From the NCBI RefSeq assembly GCF_900101885.1, contig NZ_FNAN01000002.1, positions 248,001 to 312,000 of the forward strand: 64,000 bases of DNA. The letters run 5' to 3'. This document shows, one piece after another, positions 52,512 to 59,950 of the stretch. Position 1 is the stretch's first letter. Each line of letters starts with the position of its first letter. Below the pieces are notes generated by a model. That model was not told the DNA's origin. It did no database searches and was given only the letters and a program-made list of their open reading frames with translations. The stretch is from Dyadobacter soli. Its GTDB lineage: Bacteria; Bacteroidota; Bacteroidia; Cytophagales; Spirosomataceae. The position numbers and the translations under genes were made by a program.

Positions 52512-53774
52512 TTACAGTGCTTCAAAAACTGCTTTTCCGCCCGATTGCAGGCTTACTTTCCGCACCGAGCCCGTCCCACGGAAACCAAACGCCACACCCA
52601 GAACGCGGATAGGCCGATTAGGAACCGGAAACTCAAAAGCCTGCCGACCATCGATCGCATACCGGATCTTTCCGCCCGACGCAGCGCATGAAACGCGCAC
52701 CCATTCCGAAAAATCGACCCCTAATGCCGACAAATCCGCCTTCTTGCCGGAAACGTAGTTGTCCACGCTCATCAGGTTAAGATCCGAGACGCATCCTTTG
52801 GCCGACAATGGTATCACAATGGGCATGTCGTCGGTGAGCAGCGAAATGTAGGTTAGCTGGCAAGCTGCGGCGCCTTCGTTGTATTCATTTTTAATTTCAG
52901 TTGAAAAAGAAAAATCCGCGATCGGTACCGGCTCGAAATTGCCGACATTGAAATACTTGATCACCGGTGGCTCTGGCTGCAAAGCGATATTTTTCTGTTC
53001 GATAATGCTGGTACTGATCCCAATGCCGTCCGCACGCAAAAACTCCTCTTTCTTCAAGTACACCGGCATTTTAGGCTGGTCGATCAGTCCCGACCAGCCA
53101 TCGGTACCCACGACGAGTTTGTGCTGCTGCACCACCTGGTCTCCGATCAGCAGTTTGGCCTGATAACTGCCCGGTTCATAATACACCGAGGTGTGCTTGT
53201 GAAGGTTTTTATCGACAAGAACCCTTTTGGTATCGTCCCACGACTGCTGGATGAACACGGAATCCGTCGGTGAGGCAGAAGCGTCGTAGGTAAAAATAAC
53301 CGAGTTGGGAATACCGCGGGTTACCGAGCGGCTTTCAAAAGAGTAGGCGCTCTTTTCCAGTTGCGGTTCTCCTTTATCAAATGCGAGCATACTCGCCAGG
53401 ATGATCACCACAACGGCCGTTGCAATCCAGGCGAGCCGCTTCCAGCTCCGCGGTTTTTCCGAAGTACTTACCTCCGCAATTACCTCGCTTTGTGCCGCCA
53501 CAGGACTGTTTTGTTTCACAAATGCGCGCCAGTCGCCCGAGCCTGCAAACCGCGCGAGCGTGTTGAGCGTCGTGCCGCTGGGTAAGTGGTTGTATTCAGT
53601 CCGCCCCCAAATGCGGCGGAGCGTACTCATGCTGAGCGACACCCCGGTTTCTTTCAGGATCAGCTCGCTCAGGTTCTCGAAATCGGCCGTCTGCCAGCTG
53701 TCCGCAGAGCCCCAGCCCAGCTTTTCTTCGATGACAGCCTTGCAACGCTGCAATTCATTTATTTCAGAAACCAT
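52512..53774 (-). CDS. Membrane-anchored HTH-like regulator with exported C-terminal sensor
   Basis: 420 residues. The N-terminal ~90 residues are cytoplasmic and helical (ELQRCKAVIEEKLGWG, LSELILKETGVSLSMSTLRRIW, TTLNTLARFAGSGDWRAF), like a small HTH domain; a membrane helix lies at about 112-131 (AWIATAVVVIILASMLA). Outside are beta-rich domains: a PKD-like part (VIFTYDASASPTDSVFIQQSW) and a C-terminal LamG-like domain (SEWVRVSCAASGGKIRYAIDG, DLNLMSVDNYVSGK). It is a candidate one-component sensor. The gene is divergent from the secreted parallel beta-helix gene, with three direct repeats between. Confidence 0.78.
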   Translation of the reverse strand: MVSEINELQRCKAVIEEKLGWGSADSWQTADFENLSELILKETGVSLSMSTLRRIWGRTEYNHLPSGTTLNTLARFAGSGDWRAFVKQNSPVAAQSEVIAEVSTSEKPRSWKRLAWIATAVVVIILASMLAFDKGEPQLEKSAYSFESRSVTRGIPNSVIFTYDASASPTDSVFIQQSWDDTKRVLVDKNLHKHTSVYYEPGSYQAKLLIGDQVVQQHKLVVGTDGWSGLIDQPKMPVYLKKEEFLRADGIGISTSIIEQKNIALQPEPPVIKYFNVGNFEPVPIADFSFSTEIKNEYNEGAAACQLTYISLLTDDMPIVIPLSAKGCVSDLNLMSVDNYVSGKKADLSALGVDFSEWVRVSCAASGGKIRYAIDGRQAFEFPVPNRPIRVLGVAFGFRGTGSVRKVSLQSGGKAVFEAL

Positions 53775-53792
53775 TGTGAATGAGCGTGATAA

Positions 53793-53820
53793 AACTTGAC
53801 AAAACTTGAATATAACTTGA
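53793..53820. promoter_or_regulatory. Three AACTTGA direct repeats, 10-11 bp apart, in the divergent region
   Basis: AACTTGA occurs at 53793-53799, 53803-53809 and 53814-53820, one helical turn apart. They lie 19 bases upstream of the HTH-like regulator gene and before the -7 candidate of the divergent secreted protein. This looks like a tandem operator for a regulator that binds head to tail; autoregulation by the neighbouring HTH-like protein is the obvious hypothesis. Confidence 0.7.
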
Positions 53821-53844
53821 AAACAGCATTACCGGTGACCTGGC

Positions 53845-53852
53845 TATGTTTG
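53845..53852 (+). promoter_or_regulatory. -7 element of the parallel beta-helix gene
   Basis: TATGTTTG fully matches TAnnTTTG. An upstream TTG (53817-53819) at 25 bases is a little far for -33 and is part of the third repeat. Transcription would start near 53859, giving a 50-base leader. Confidence 0.4.
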
Positions 53853-53910
53853 AACGGAAAAAGACAGCCGGCCGGCCGTGCATTCGAAAAGACGAACTAA
53901 CATTTAAAAC

Positions 53911-54924
53911 ATGTACAAATTAAGCTATTTATTGTCCATTATGTTACTGCTGGTCCGCCCCGCACAGGCGCAAACGATTTATGTAAATGCATCTGCCGGC
54001 AATGATGCAGCCAACGGCAAAGTCGAAACGCCGGTAGCAACGTTGCAACGGGCCGTGGAGCTGGCCAAAACCTTTAAAGCGGGCGAAAGCGTTACGATCA
54101 AAGTCGCGCCCGGGCTTTACGCATTGCGTGACCAGGTTGTGATCGATAAGCGCAACACCGACGAGGCGTGGCTCACGATCGAAGCGGCAGTCATGCCGGA
54201 TGATGCCGGTTGGAAGCCTGCGCAAATGCCCGTGATCCAATCCATATCGTCCAACAACAATAAAACACAATTCCAGCATGCCGTCGGATTATTGATAGCA
54301 GCCGATCATGTGCGCATTCGCGGCCTGAAATTCGTTGGCAATGGCAACCCCGAAGTGCAGTACTACTATCCCGTAATCCGCAAGGATTCGACCCTGACCG
54401 GTCTGGATGTGTCGCAATGCTATTTCATCGGCGAACGTAATTCCACGCCCATTCAGGGAAGCATATGGGCACACGGGGCCGGAATTCACGTCGACCATTG
54501 TATTTTTTATGGTACCAAGAATGCGCTGCTCCTTTTTAATGCCATCAGGGATTTTTCATTAAAAAATTCGCTCATAATGGGCGCTTATGAATCAGCCGTG
54601 TGGTTTGGTACTTTCCATGAACCATTTGTATTTGAGAACAACATTGTAGCAAACTCGGAGTACCTGTTTCTGCGCGGGGAAAAAACATATCCGAAGTACC
54701 ATTTCAAAAACTGCCTCTTCACAGAGATGAAGCACGAAATGGGTTACTTCGGCCAGAAAGGCGCTGCGCCGACCGACAGGAATGCGCATTCAGAAGAGCA
54801 TGTCACGCGCTCCGGCAAGGTGCTGCTCAGCGAGGTGGCAACCAATGGTTTACCGCAGGACTATCTTAACCCGCTTCCCAATTCAGCCGGAAAGGAACTC
54901 AATGCCGGCATTTTCAAGAAATAG
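53911..54924 (+). CDS. Secreted right-handed parallel beta-helix protein
   Basis: 337 residues. Signal peptide (LLSIMLLLVRPAQAQ) and QTIYVNASAGNDAANGKVETPVATLQRAVELAK, the usual DUF1565/pectate-lyase-like entry to a parallel beta-helix. Repeats such as VRIRGLKFVGNGNPEV and HVDHCIFYGTKNALLLFNAI follow; the strands end near residue 285. No catalytic triad of polysaccharide lyases can be pointed out with confidence. It may bind or cut an uncertain polysaccharide in periplasm or outside. It shares a divergent promoter region with the membrane HTH-like gene. Confidence 0.85.
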   Translation: MYKLSYLLSIMLLLVRPAQAQTIYVNASAGNDAANGKVETPVATLQRAVELAKTFKAGESVTIKVAPGLYALRDQVVIDKRNTDEAWLTIEAAVMPDDAGWKPAQMPVIQSISSNNNKTQFQHAVGLLIAADHVRIRGLKFVGNGNPEVQYYYPVIRKDSTLTGLDVSQCYFIGERNSTPIQGSIWAHGAGIHVDHCIFYGTKNALLLFNAIRDFSLKNSLIMGAYESAVWFGTFHEPFVFENNIVANSEYLFLRGEKTYPKYHFKNCLFTEMKHEMGYFGQKGAAPTDRNAHSEEHVTRSGKVLLSEVATNGLPQDYLNPLPNSAGKELNAGIFKK

Positions 54925-54953
54925 CTGACTTTAACACATTTGCATTATTAGCC

Positions 54954-56084
54954 ATGAAAAAATTCATTTTAGTTGCACTCAGCGGCATCGCATTCGCTGC
55001 ATTCGGCCAGAAAAAACCTAAAACCGCCGCAAAAGACCCGAATACCTGGGTAGCCCTTACAGCCGGAAACTGGGACGCACCGGGCGCCAATGCAGAGTTT
55101 ACGACCCACGACGGTCGTCCGGCATTGAGAGTCCTGCCCAAACAGGGCCAGGTCATTTTGAAAAACACCACATTTTCCAATGGCACCATCGAGTTCGACT
55201 ACATTCCGGTGGATCGCTTTGCCTCCTTCTATTTCAGATATAAGGATGGAAAGGAAAACGAGCTGTTCTACTTCCGCACCCACCGCGCAAACGACACGAC
55301 CGGCATCGAAGCCGTCCAGTACAGCCCGATGATCGACGGTGTGAACCTCTGGGACCTGCTGCCGCAATACCAGGGAAAGGCCAATTTCACGAACAAAACC
55401 TGGAACCATGTGAAACTGATCGCGTCGGGGTACCAGTTGCGGGTGTTTGTAAACGATATGCAGCAACCCACGATGGAAGTGCCGCGAATGGAAGGGAATG
55501 TGACGGAAGGCACGCTCGCATTCGAAGGCGAAGGCATTGTTTCCAACCTGGTCATCAAGCCGGGGCAAACGGAAGGCCTTCCCGCATACGAGGGCACGGA
55601 CCCGGTCGCGAATGACCCGCGCTACCTGCGCAAATGGCAGGTCACAGAGCCAGCCGTGTTGCCGAAAAACGTGGATTTTAGTATGGATTACGCACCCAAA
55701 GCCGAAACAATGTGGGAGACGATCTGGGCTGAGAGAAGGGGAATGATGAATCTCACCCGCAAATTCGGTATGAGCAAGGAACGTCGTATCGTGTGGATGA
55801 AGGTCAATATCAACTCCAAAACCGATCAGAAGAAAAAGATCGCGATGGGTTTCAGTGATGATGTGTGGGTATTTCTGAACGGCCGCTACCTCTACGTGGA
55901 CAAAAATACATTTGCCTCGCCCATTATGAAAGAACCCGCCGGCAGGTGTTCCATCGAAAACGCATCATTTGTAATACCCTTCAAAGCAGGAAAAAACGAG
56001 CTGACCGTGGCATTAGCCAACGATTTCTACGGCTGGGCATTAATAGCGCGGTTGGAGGATTTGGATGGGATTGCCGTAGAATGA
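54954..56084 (+). CDS. Secreted concanavalin A-like (LamG/3-keto-disaccharide hydrolase-like) protein
   Basis: 376 residues with a signal peptide (FILVALSGIAFAAFGQ). The first domain (about 30-210) is a ConA-like jelly roll: TFSNGTIEFDYIPVDRFASFYFRY, NHVKLIASGYQLRVFVND, EGTLAFEGEG, fits the DUF1080/LamG fold. The C-terminal part (about 215-376: VWMKVNINSKTDQKKKIAMG, FLNGRYLYVDK) resembles a beta-galactosidase jelly-roll-type domain. It lies 29 bases from the beta-helix gene and is likely co-expressed; a glycan-binding or -cleaving role is inferred. Confidence 0.8.
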   Translation: MKKFILVALSGIAFAAFGQKKPKTAAKDPNTWVALTAGNWDAPGANAEFTTHDGRPALRVLPKQGQVILKNTTFSNGTIEFDYIPVDRFASFYFRYKDGKENELFYFRTHRANDTTGIEAVQYSPMIDGVNLWDLLPQYQGKANFTNKTWNHVKLIASGYQLRVFVNDMQQPTMEVPRMEGNVTEGTLAFEGEGIVSNLVIKPGQTEGLPAYEGTDPVANDPRYLRKWQVTEPAVLPKNVDFSMDYAPKAETMWETIWAERRGMMNLTRKFGMSKERRIVWMKVNINSKTDQKKKIAMGFSDDVWVFLNGRYLYVDKNTFASPIMKEPAGRCSIENASFVIPFKAGKNELTVALANDFYGWALIARLEDLDGIAVE

Positions 56085-56095
56085 ATTTTGTAAAA

Positions 56096-56179
56096 GGGAG
56101 GAAAGGAGGATGGAATAAAGGGAGGAAGGCGCAACGGAAAAAACTTCCTCCCCTTCCTCCCGTTACTCCCTTTCCTCCC
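56096..56179. repeat. Purine/pyrimidine inverted repeat at a convergent junction
   Basis: GGGAGGAAAGG (56096-56106) pairs with CCTTTCCTCCC (56169-56179), and inside it GGGAGGAAGG (56120-56129) pairs with CCTTCCTCCC (56152-56161). The arms are runs of G/A and C/T with GGGAGGAA tandem units. It fills the gap between the convergent ConA-like protein and oxidoreductase genes. It could terminate transcription, or form a triplex; the mode is unknown. Confidence 0.7.
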
Positions 56180-56186
56180 CTTCTTC

Positions 56187-57188
56187 CTACTGATTTGTCA
56201 AAACAATCTTCCCAAACTGCTTGCCTTCGTGCATGTAATCGAAGGCAGCCTGGGCGTCGGATAATGAGGGATAAACTTTGTCTACGACAGGTTTAATGTT
56301 GTGCGTGGCGGTAAATGCGAGCATATCTTTAAATTCCTGCATTGTTCCCATCGTGGTACCGAGGATCGACAGGTTTCTCCAATACACTTTGTTAGGAACG
56401 ATATTGCCGATCGGGCCGTCGGTACCGCCGAAAAATACGATCCTGCCGCCTGGCTTCGCGGTTTCGATCAGACTACCAAAACCTTTGCCGGACGCGCTGT
56501 CGAGCACGACGTCGAAGCCGCCGGTGGCCTCCTTCGCTTTCAGGAACCAGTTTTCCTCCTTGTAGTTAAACCCGTCGATTGCGCCCAGCGCTTTGGCCTT
56601 GTCGATCTTGTCCTGTGACCCGGAAGTAACATACACTTTGGCACCTGCCGCGATGGCATATTGCAGCGCCAGCAAAGCTGTACCTGCGCCGATACCGGTA
56701 ATCAATACGTGTTCGCCCGCTTTCAATGCGGCCCGCGTAAACAATGCGCGGAACGTGGTAATGCCCGCCAGCGGTAGCGCCGAGGCCTCGATGTTGGTGA
56801 GGTGTGCAGGTTTATCGTGCACGTATTTTACGTCCACCGCAATGTACTCGGCAAAGGTACCCGGCTCCGGATTGCCCAAAATCTTAAACTGATCGCCGAA
56901 TGCCGCGGGATTATCACCCCAATCGTGGCTGGGATTGATGACCACCGGCTTACCAATCCAGGCCGGATCGACATTGCTGCCCGTTTCGACCACAGTACCA
57001 AACCCGTCGGAACCCAGAATAAGTCCTGCTTTCGGGCCGGCGTATTGGCCTTTCTGGATCCAGACGTCGCGGTGATTCAATGAAGAATAGGCCAGTTTGA
57101 TCAGTACCTGATTATCGGCTGGCGACGGTGTCTCCACTTCTTTGATAATGAGCGGAGTATTTGTATCGGTCAAAAATGTTGCTTTCAT
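56187..57188 (-). CDS. Zinc-independent MDR-family quinone oxidoreductase-like enzyme
   Basis: 333 residues from ATG 57188; the open frame continues to 57902 only as the antisense shadow of the AraC gene. N-terminal GroES-like domain (LIIKEVETPSPADNQVLIKL, SSLNHRDVWIQKGQYAG), then a Rossmann fold with LITGIGAGTALLALQYAIAA and VYVTSGSQDKIDKAKAL. The Cys/His ligands of zinc ADHs are not present (LGSDGFGTV has no GHE). It should oxidise or reduce quinones or enals with NADPH. It is divergent from an AraC gene with a symmetric operator between. Confidence 0.88.
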   Translation of the reverse strand: MKATFLTDTNTPLIIKEVETPSPADNQVLIKLAYSSLNHRDVWIQKGQYAGPKAGLILGSDGFGTVVETGSNVDPAWIGKPVVINPSHDWGDNPAAFGDQFKILGNPEPGTFAEYIAVDVKYVHDKPAHLTNIEASALPLAGITTFRALFTRAALKAGEHVLITGIGAGTALLALQYAIAAGAKVYVTSGSQDKIDKAKALGAIDGFNYKEENWFLKAKEATGGFDVVLDSASGKGFGSLIETAKPGGRIVFFGGTDGPIGNIVPNKVYWRNLSILGTTMGTMQEFKDMLAFTATHNIKPVVDKVYPSLSDAQAAFDYMHEGKQFGKIVLTNQ

Positions 57189-57222
57189 GATGTAAATTGA
57201 TTTTGTGTTTGACAATGCAAAT

Positions 57223-57255
57223 TTGTACCGATTTTTAGCTAGTTTTACGGTACAA
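57223..57255. promoter_or_regulatory. Inverted-repeat operator candidate between oxidoreductase and AraC genes
   Basis: TTGTACCG (57223-57230) and CGGTACAA (57248-57255) are perfect reverse complements with a 17-base AT-rich spacer, so the centres are 25 bases apart. It sits in the middle of the 99-base divergent interval. It could bind AraC or another regulator as a dimer. Confidence 0.65.
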
Positions 57256-57287
57256 TTTTTCCAAAATCCGGTATACTTCTCTCGATC

Positions 57288-58181
57288 ATGAAAGAAAACC
57301 TGCACGAACCCTTTGAAATTATTTACAAGGAGCTCGACGAATGTCCTAAACCGACGCATCAGCACAACTTTTTTGAACTGATCTACATTTTGTCTGGTAC
57401 CGGCGTGCAGGAGATCAATAAGCATACTTTCCGGTACAATGCCGGCCATATGTTTCTGCTGACACCCGAGGATAGCCATTCTTTCGACATCGAAACGACC
57501 ACGCGGTTTGTCTTCATCCGTTTCAATGATGTGTATATCAAAGGGAATACGTCGCTCGTGAGCGCATCTCAGCGCGAGGATCTGCTGCAACGGCTCGAAT
57601 TTATCCTGCAAAATGCCAGCCACCAGCCGGGCTGCATTCTCAAAAACCAGACCGACAAAAGCATTGTCAAACCGTTGATAGAAGCGATCATCCGCGAATA
57701 CGTGAACCGCGACATGTACAATAAGGAGCTCATCCGGCAGTATATCAACACGATGATCATCCTCGTTGCCCGGAACATCGCCATGTTTCTTCCCGAAAAA
57801 ATCAATGAATGCAGCGAGGAGAAGGCGATCGATATTTTGCAGTACATTCAGGCAAACATCTATTACCCCGAAAAGATAAAAGCCGCCCATATCAGCCAGC
57901 ATTTCGGCATATCGGAATCGTATCTAGGACGGTATTTCAAAAAACACACCAATGAAACGATGCAGGAGTACATCGTGAATTCGCGGGTAAAACTGGTAGA
58001 AACCAGGTTACTGCACAGTAATATGCGTATGAACGAGATCGCAGCCGAACTTTCATTTACCGACGAAAGCCACCTGAATCGTTTTTTCAAAAAGAGCAAA
58101 GGAATGAGCCTGGGTGAATACCGGAGAAAGAACAGGGTTGCGGGAACAATATTTGAAGGGAAGCTTAAATCATCAAACTAA
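57288..58181 (+). CDS. AraC-family transcription regulator with cupin N-terminal domain
   Basis: 297 residues. An N-terminal cupin domain (HNFFELIYILSGTGVQEINKHTFR, MFLLTPEDSHSFDI) would bind an effector; the C-terminal two-HTH domain starts at about 190 (ISQHFGISESYLGRYFKKHT, MNEIAAELSFTDESHLNRFFKKSKGMSLGEYRR). The last block matches the AraC signature. It is divergent from the oxidoreductase and probably regulates that gene; the operator candidate lies between. Confidence 0.94.
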   Translation: MKENLHEPFEIIYKELDECPKPTHQHNFFELIYILSGTGVQEINKHTFRYNAGHMFLLTPEDSHSFDIETTTRFVFIRFNDVYIKGNTSLVSASQREDLLQRLEFILQNASHQPGCILKNQTDKSIVKPLIEAIIREYVNRDMYNKELIRQYINTMIILVARNIAMFLPEKINECSEEKAIDILQYIQANIYYPEKIKAAHISQHFGISESYLGRYFKKHTNETMQEYIVNSRVKLVETRLLHSNMRMNEIAAELSFTDESHLNRFFKKSKGMSLGEYRRKNRVAGTIFEGKLKSSN

Positions 58182-58193
58182 AAACCAATTCCG

Positions 58194-58532
58194 ATGAAAA
58201 CGCTTCAAACATTCCTATTAGCCCTGGCATTAACGATACCCGCCTGCGCGGTAGCGCAATCCTCCGACGCCTCATCGAGATCATCCAGGCAAGAGCAGAA
58301 ATACCAGCGCAAAACAAAAAGGCACCACGTCAAAACGGCCGATTCCTCCGATCTGAACGCGATCCTGAAAGATTCGGCCAATGCAGAAACCGGCCCGATC
58401 CTGAATGACAACGGTGCCGTCAACTCCACCGGCGCCGTCGACGGCAGCCGCAGCAGCACCGGCCGACCCGATGCCGATACTACCACATCGTATTCTGTTA
58501 AGAGGAAAAAGACGGTCATCCGGAAGCCATGA
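58194..58532 (+). CDS. Small exported low-complexity protein
   Basis: 112 residues with a signal peptide (LLALALTIPACAVAQSS); the mature part is a polar, Ser/Asp/Lys/Arg-rich sequence without clear fold (QEQKYQRKTKRHHVKTADSS, and a Thr/Lys-rich end). It starts 12 bases after the araC stop. Its second half includes repeated NGAVNSTGAVDGS. I do not recognise the family; may be disordered in the periplasm. Its reality as a gene is supported by start spacing and signal peptide. Confidence 0.6.
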   Translation: MKTLQTFLLALALTIPACAVAQSSDASSRSSRQEQKYQRKTKRHHVKTADSSDLNAILKDSANAETGPILNDNGAVNSTGAVDGSRSSTGRPDADTTTSYSVKRKKTVIRKP

Positions 58533-58637
58533 TGAGGCTTTTACCAAGCTTAAATCCTTTCGATCTTTCAAATCACCCGGTTGAGAATTTCTTTCAAATT
58601 AAAGCGCTCGTAGTAAGTACTTTCGCCAAAAACACTT

Positions 58638-58662
58638 GATAAATGTTATCTAATCCGATAAC
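58638..58662. promoter_or_regulatory. Three GATAA/TTATC half-sites upstream of the toxin-antitoxin pair
   Basis: GATAA (58638-58642), TTATC (58646-58650) and GATAAC (58657-58662) form overlapping inverted repeats (GATAA-N3-TTATC; GTTATC-N6-GATAAC). They end 3 bases before the toxin ATG, the usual place for an operator bound by the antitoxin. No consensus promoter was found; TACTTTCG at 58618-58625 is 7 of 8 bases to a -7. Confidence 0.6.
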
Positions 58663-58665
58663 TTT

Positions 58666-59013
58666 ATGGAAGGATCAATTCGCGAAATCTTTTATTACAA
58701 GCATTACTACCGTGCGTTTTTTGCCACCTTGAAACCCGAGGCGAAGAAGAAATTCAACTGGACGTTGAACCTTTTAACCTCCGTACAAAGGATACCGGAA
58801 AAATTTTTAAAGCATGTGGAGGGATCATCCGGTCTGTACGAAATTCGGGTCGACGCTGGTTCTGACATTTACAGGGTATTCTGCTTTTTTGACAAAGGTC
58901 AAATTATTGTCCTGGGTAATGGCTTTCAGAAAAAGACTCCCAAAACACCGCGAAACGAGTTAAAGCTGGCGGAGAAACTAAAAAACGAATACTTCGATGA
59001 AAAACGACAATAA
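58666..59013 (+). CDS. RelE/HigB-type toxin
   Basis: 115 residues. IREIFYYKHYYRAFFATLKP start, then VEGSSGLYEIRVDAGSDIYRVFCFFDKGQIIVLGNGFQKK, the RelE/ParE-fold core of HigB-like/phage-derived Gp49-type toxins, with helical end KTPRNELKLAEKLKNEYF. Such toxins cut ribosome-bound mRNA. The toxin gene precedes the antitoxin and overlaps it by 17 bases, the order typical for higBA. Probably a complete pair. Confidence 0.9.
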   Translation: MEGSIREIFYYKHYYRAFFATLKPEAKKKFNWTLNLLTSVQRIPEKFLKHVEGSSGLYEIRVDAGSDIYRVFCFFDKGQIIVLGNGFQKKTPKTPRNELKLAEKLKNEYFDEKRQ

Positions 59014-59302
59014 GAATCTGACCTCGTTCAAAGACCACTTAACCGAACAATATGGGGAGCCCGGTACGCCCTCGAGAGATCAGTTCGAACAAGAGTTCGA
59101 GACGTTCAAGCTCGGCGTGATGCTGCAAGAATTGAGAAAGGAAAAAGGGCTCACTCAGAAAGAGTTAGCGGAAAAGTGCGGAACAACAAAAAATTACATT
59201 TCCAGGGTAGAAAACGATGCCAGCGACATCAGGCTGTCCACGTTGATGAGAATCGTAAATGACGGTCTGGGCGGGCACCTTAGATTATCCGTAAACTTCT
59301 AG
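58997..59302 (+). CDS. HigA-type XRE antitoxin
   Basis: 101 residues with an HTH_3 domain from about residue 35: LGVMLQELRKEKGLTQKELAEKCGTTKNYISRVEND, a clear helix-turn-helix. The N-terminal part (LTSFKDHLTEQYGEPGTPS) is the typical leading arm that binds the toxin in this class. Its start lies within the toxin gene. It should bind the half-sites upstream of the operon and block the toxin. Confidence 0.92.
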   Translation: MKNDNKNLTSFKDHLTEQYGEPGTPSRDQFEQEFETFKLGVMLQELRKEKGLTQKELAEKCGTTKNYISRVENDASDIRLSTLMRIVNDGLGGHLRLSVNF

Positions 59303-59319
59303 CCGCTACCCAATCCTCT

Positions 59320-59928
59320 TCAAAACCTTCTCCACCCGCTTACGCTTGGATCCTTTTCGAAATCGCCCAGTCGGCTGGTTAGCGTACGGACGAATTCGGC
59401 CTTGTGGGTTCCGCTGATCACCGGCAATGCATTTTCGGCGTACATCGGTAGTTGGTTCGAGGGGCAGCCTAGCATTTGCTCATTCAGCAAAGGAAGCGTC
59501 TGTTCGCTGTACGCGGGAATGCCGCTCAACTGGATGAGAATGGCTACGAAACTGTCACGAGTGATCACCGAGCCTTTGTCTGCAACGGCGGCGAGTTTGG
59601 GGATCGAGGCAAATACTACATCGGGCTGTTCAAGCACGATGGTGTTCAGGGCCGTCATGCCGCCCCATTGCATTCGGTTGTCTTTGCTGTCGAGCAAAGC
59701 GGCGAATTGATTTGCGTAGGCAGCGATCAGCGAGGGTGATTGTGCGCCAATTTCGTAAAGGACTTTGATGCAATCGTGGCGAATGTCTTTGCTTTTATGG
59801 CTCAGGTTTTCAACCAGTTCGGCCACGGCGGTACTGTCCGCATTCACGGCAATTTCAGTTGCCAATTCCTGGTTCGGCACCTCATCCCGCCGGTTTAGCG
59901 AGGAAGCAAGTTTGGATATCACAGTCAT
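59320..59928 (-). CDS. HEAT-repeat protein, C-terminus possibly altered by a frameshift
   Basis: 202 residues of helical repeats (LVENLSHKSKDIRHDCIKVL, NQFAALLDSKDNRMQWGGMT, VADKGSVITRDSFVAILIQL). Proteins of this class often end in a Lys/Arg-rich tail. Here the last residues are DPSVSGWRRF, whereas shifting by one base near 59358 gives a tail GSKRKRVEKVLKRIG with stop at 59306. That would fit a repeat-like end better, so a one-base indel or a sequencing error is possible. Function unknown; such proteins act as scaffolds. Confidence 0.75.
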   Translation of the reverse strand: MTVISKLASSLNRRDEVPNQELATEIAVNADSTAVAELVENLSHKSKDIRHDCIKVLYEIGAQSPSLIAAYANQFAALLDSKDNRMQWGGMTALNTIVLEQPDVVFASIPKLAAVADKGSVITRDSFVAILIQLSGIPAYSEQTLPLLNEQMLGCPSNQLPMYAENALPVISGTHKAEFVRTLTSRLGDFEKDPSVSGWRRF

Positions 59929-59950
59929 ACTTATTCAAATTAAGACTCAC

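Noticed and set aside
57189..57902. Upstream extension of the oxidoreductase frame
   Set aside because: It runs antisense through the AraC gene; the oxidoreductase family start (MKATFLTD) is at 57188.
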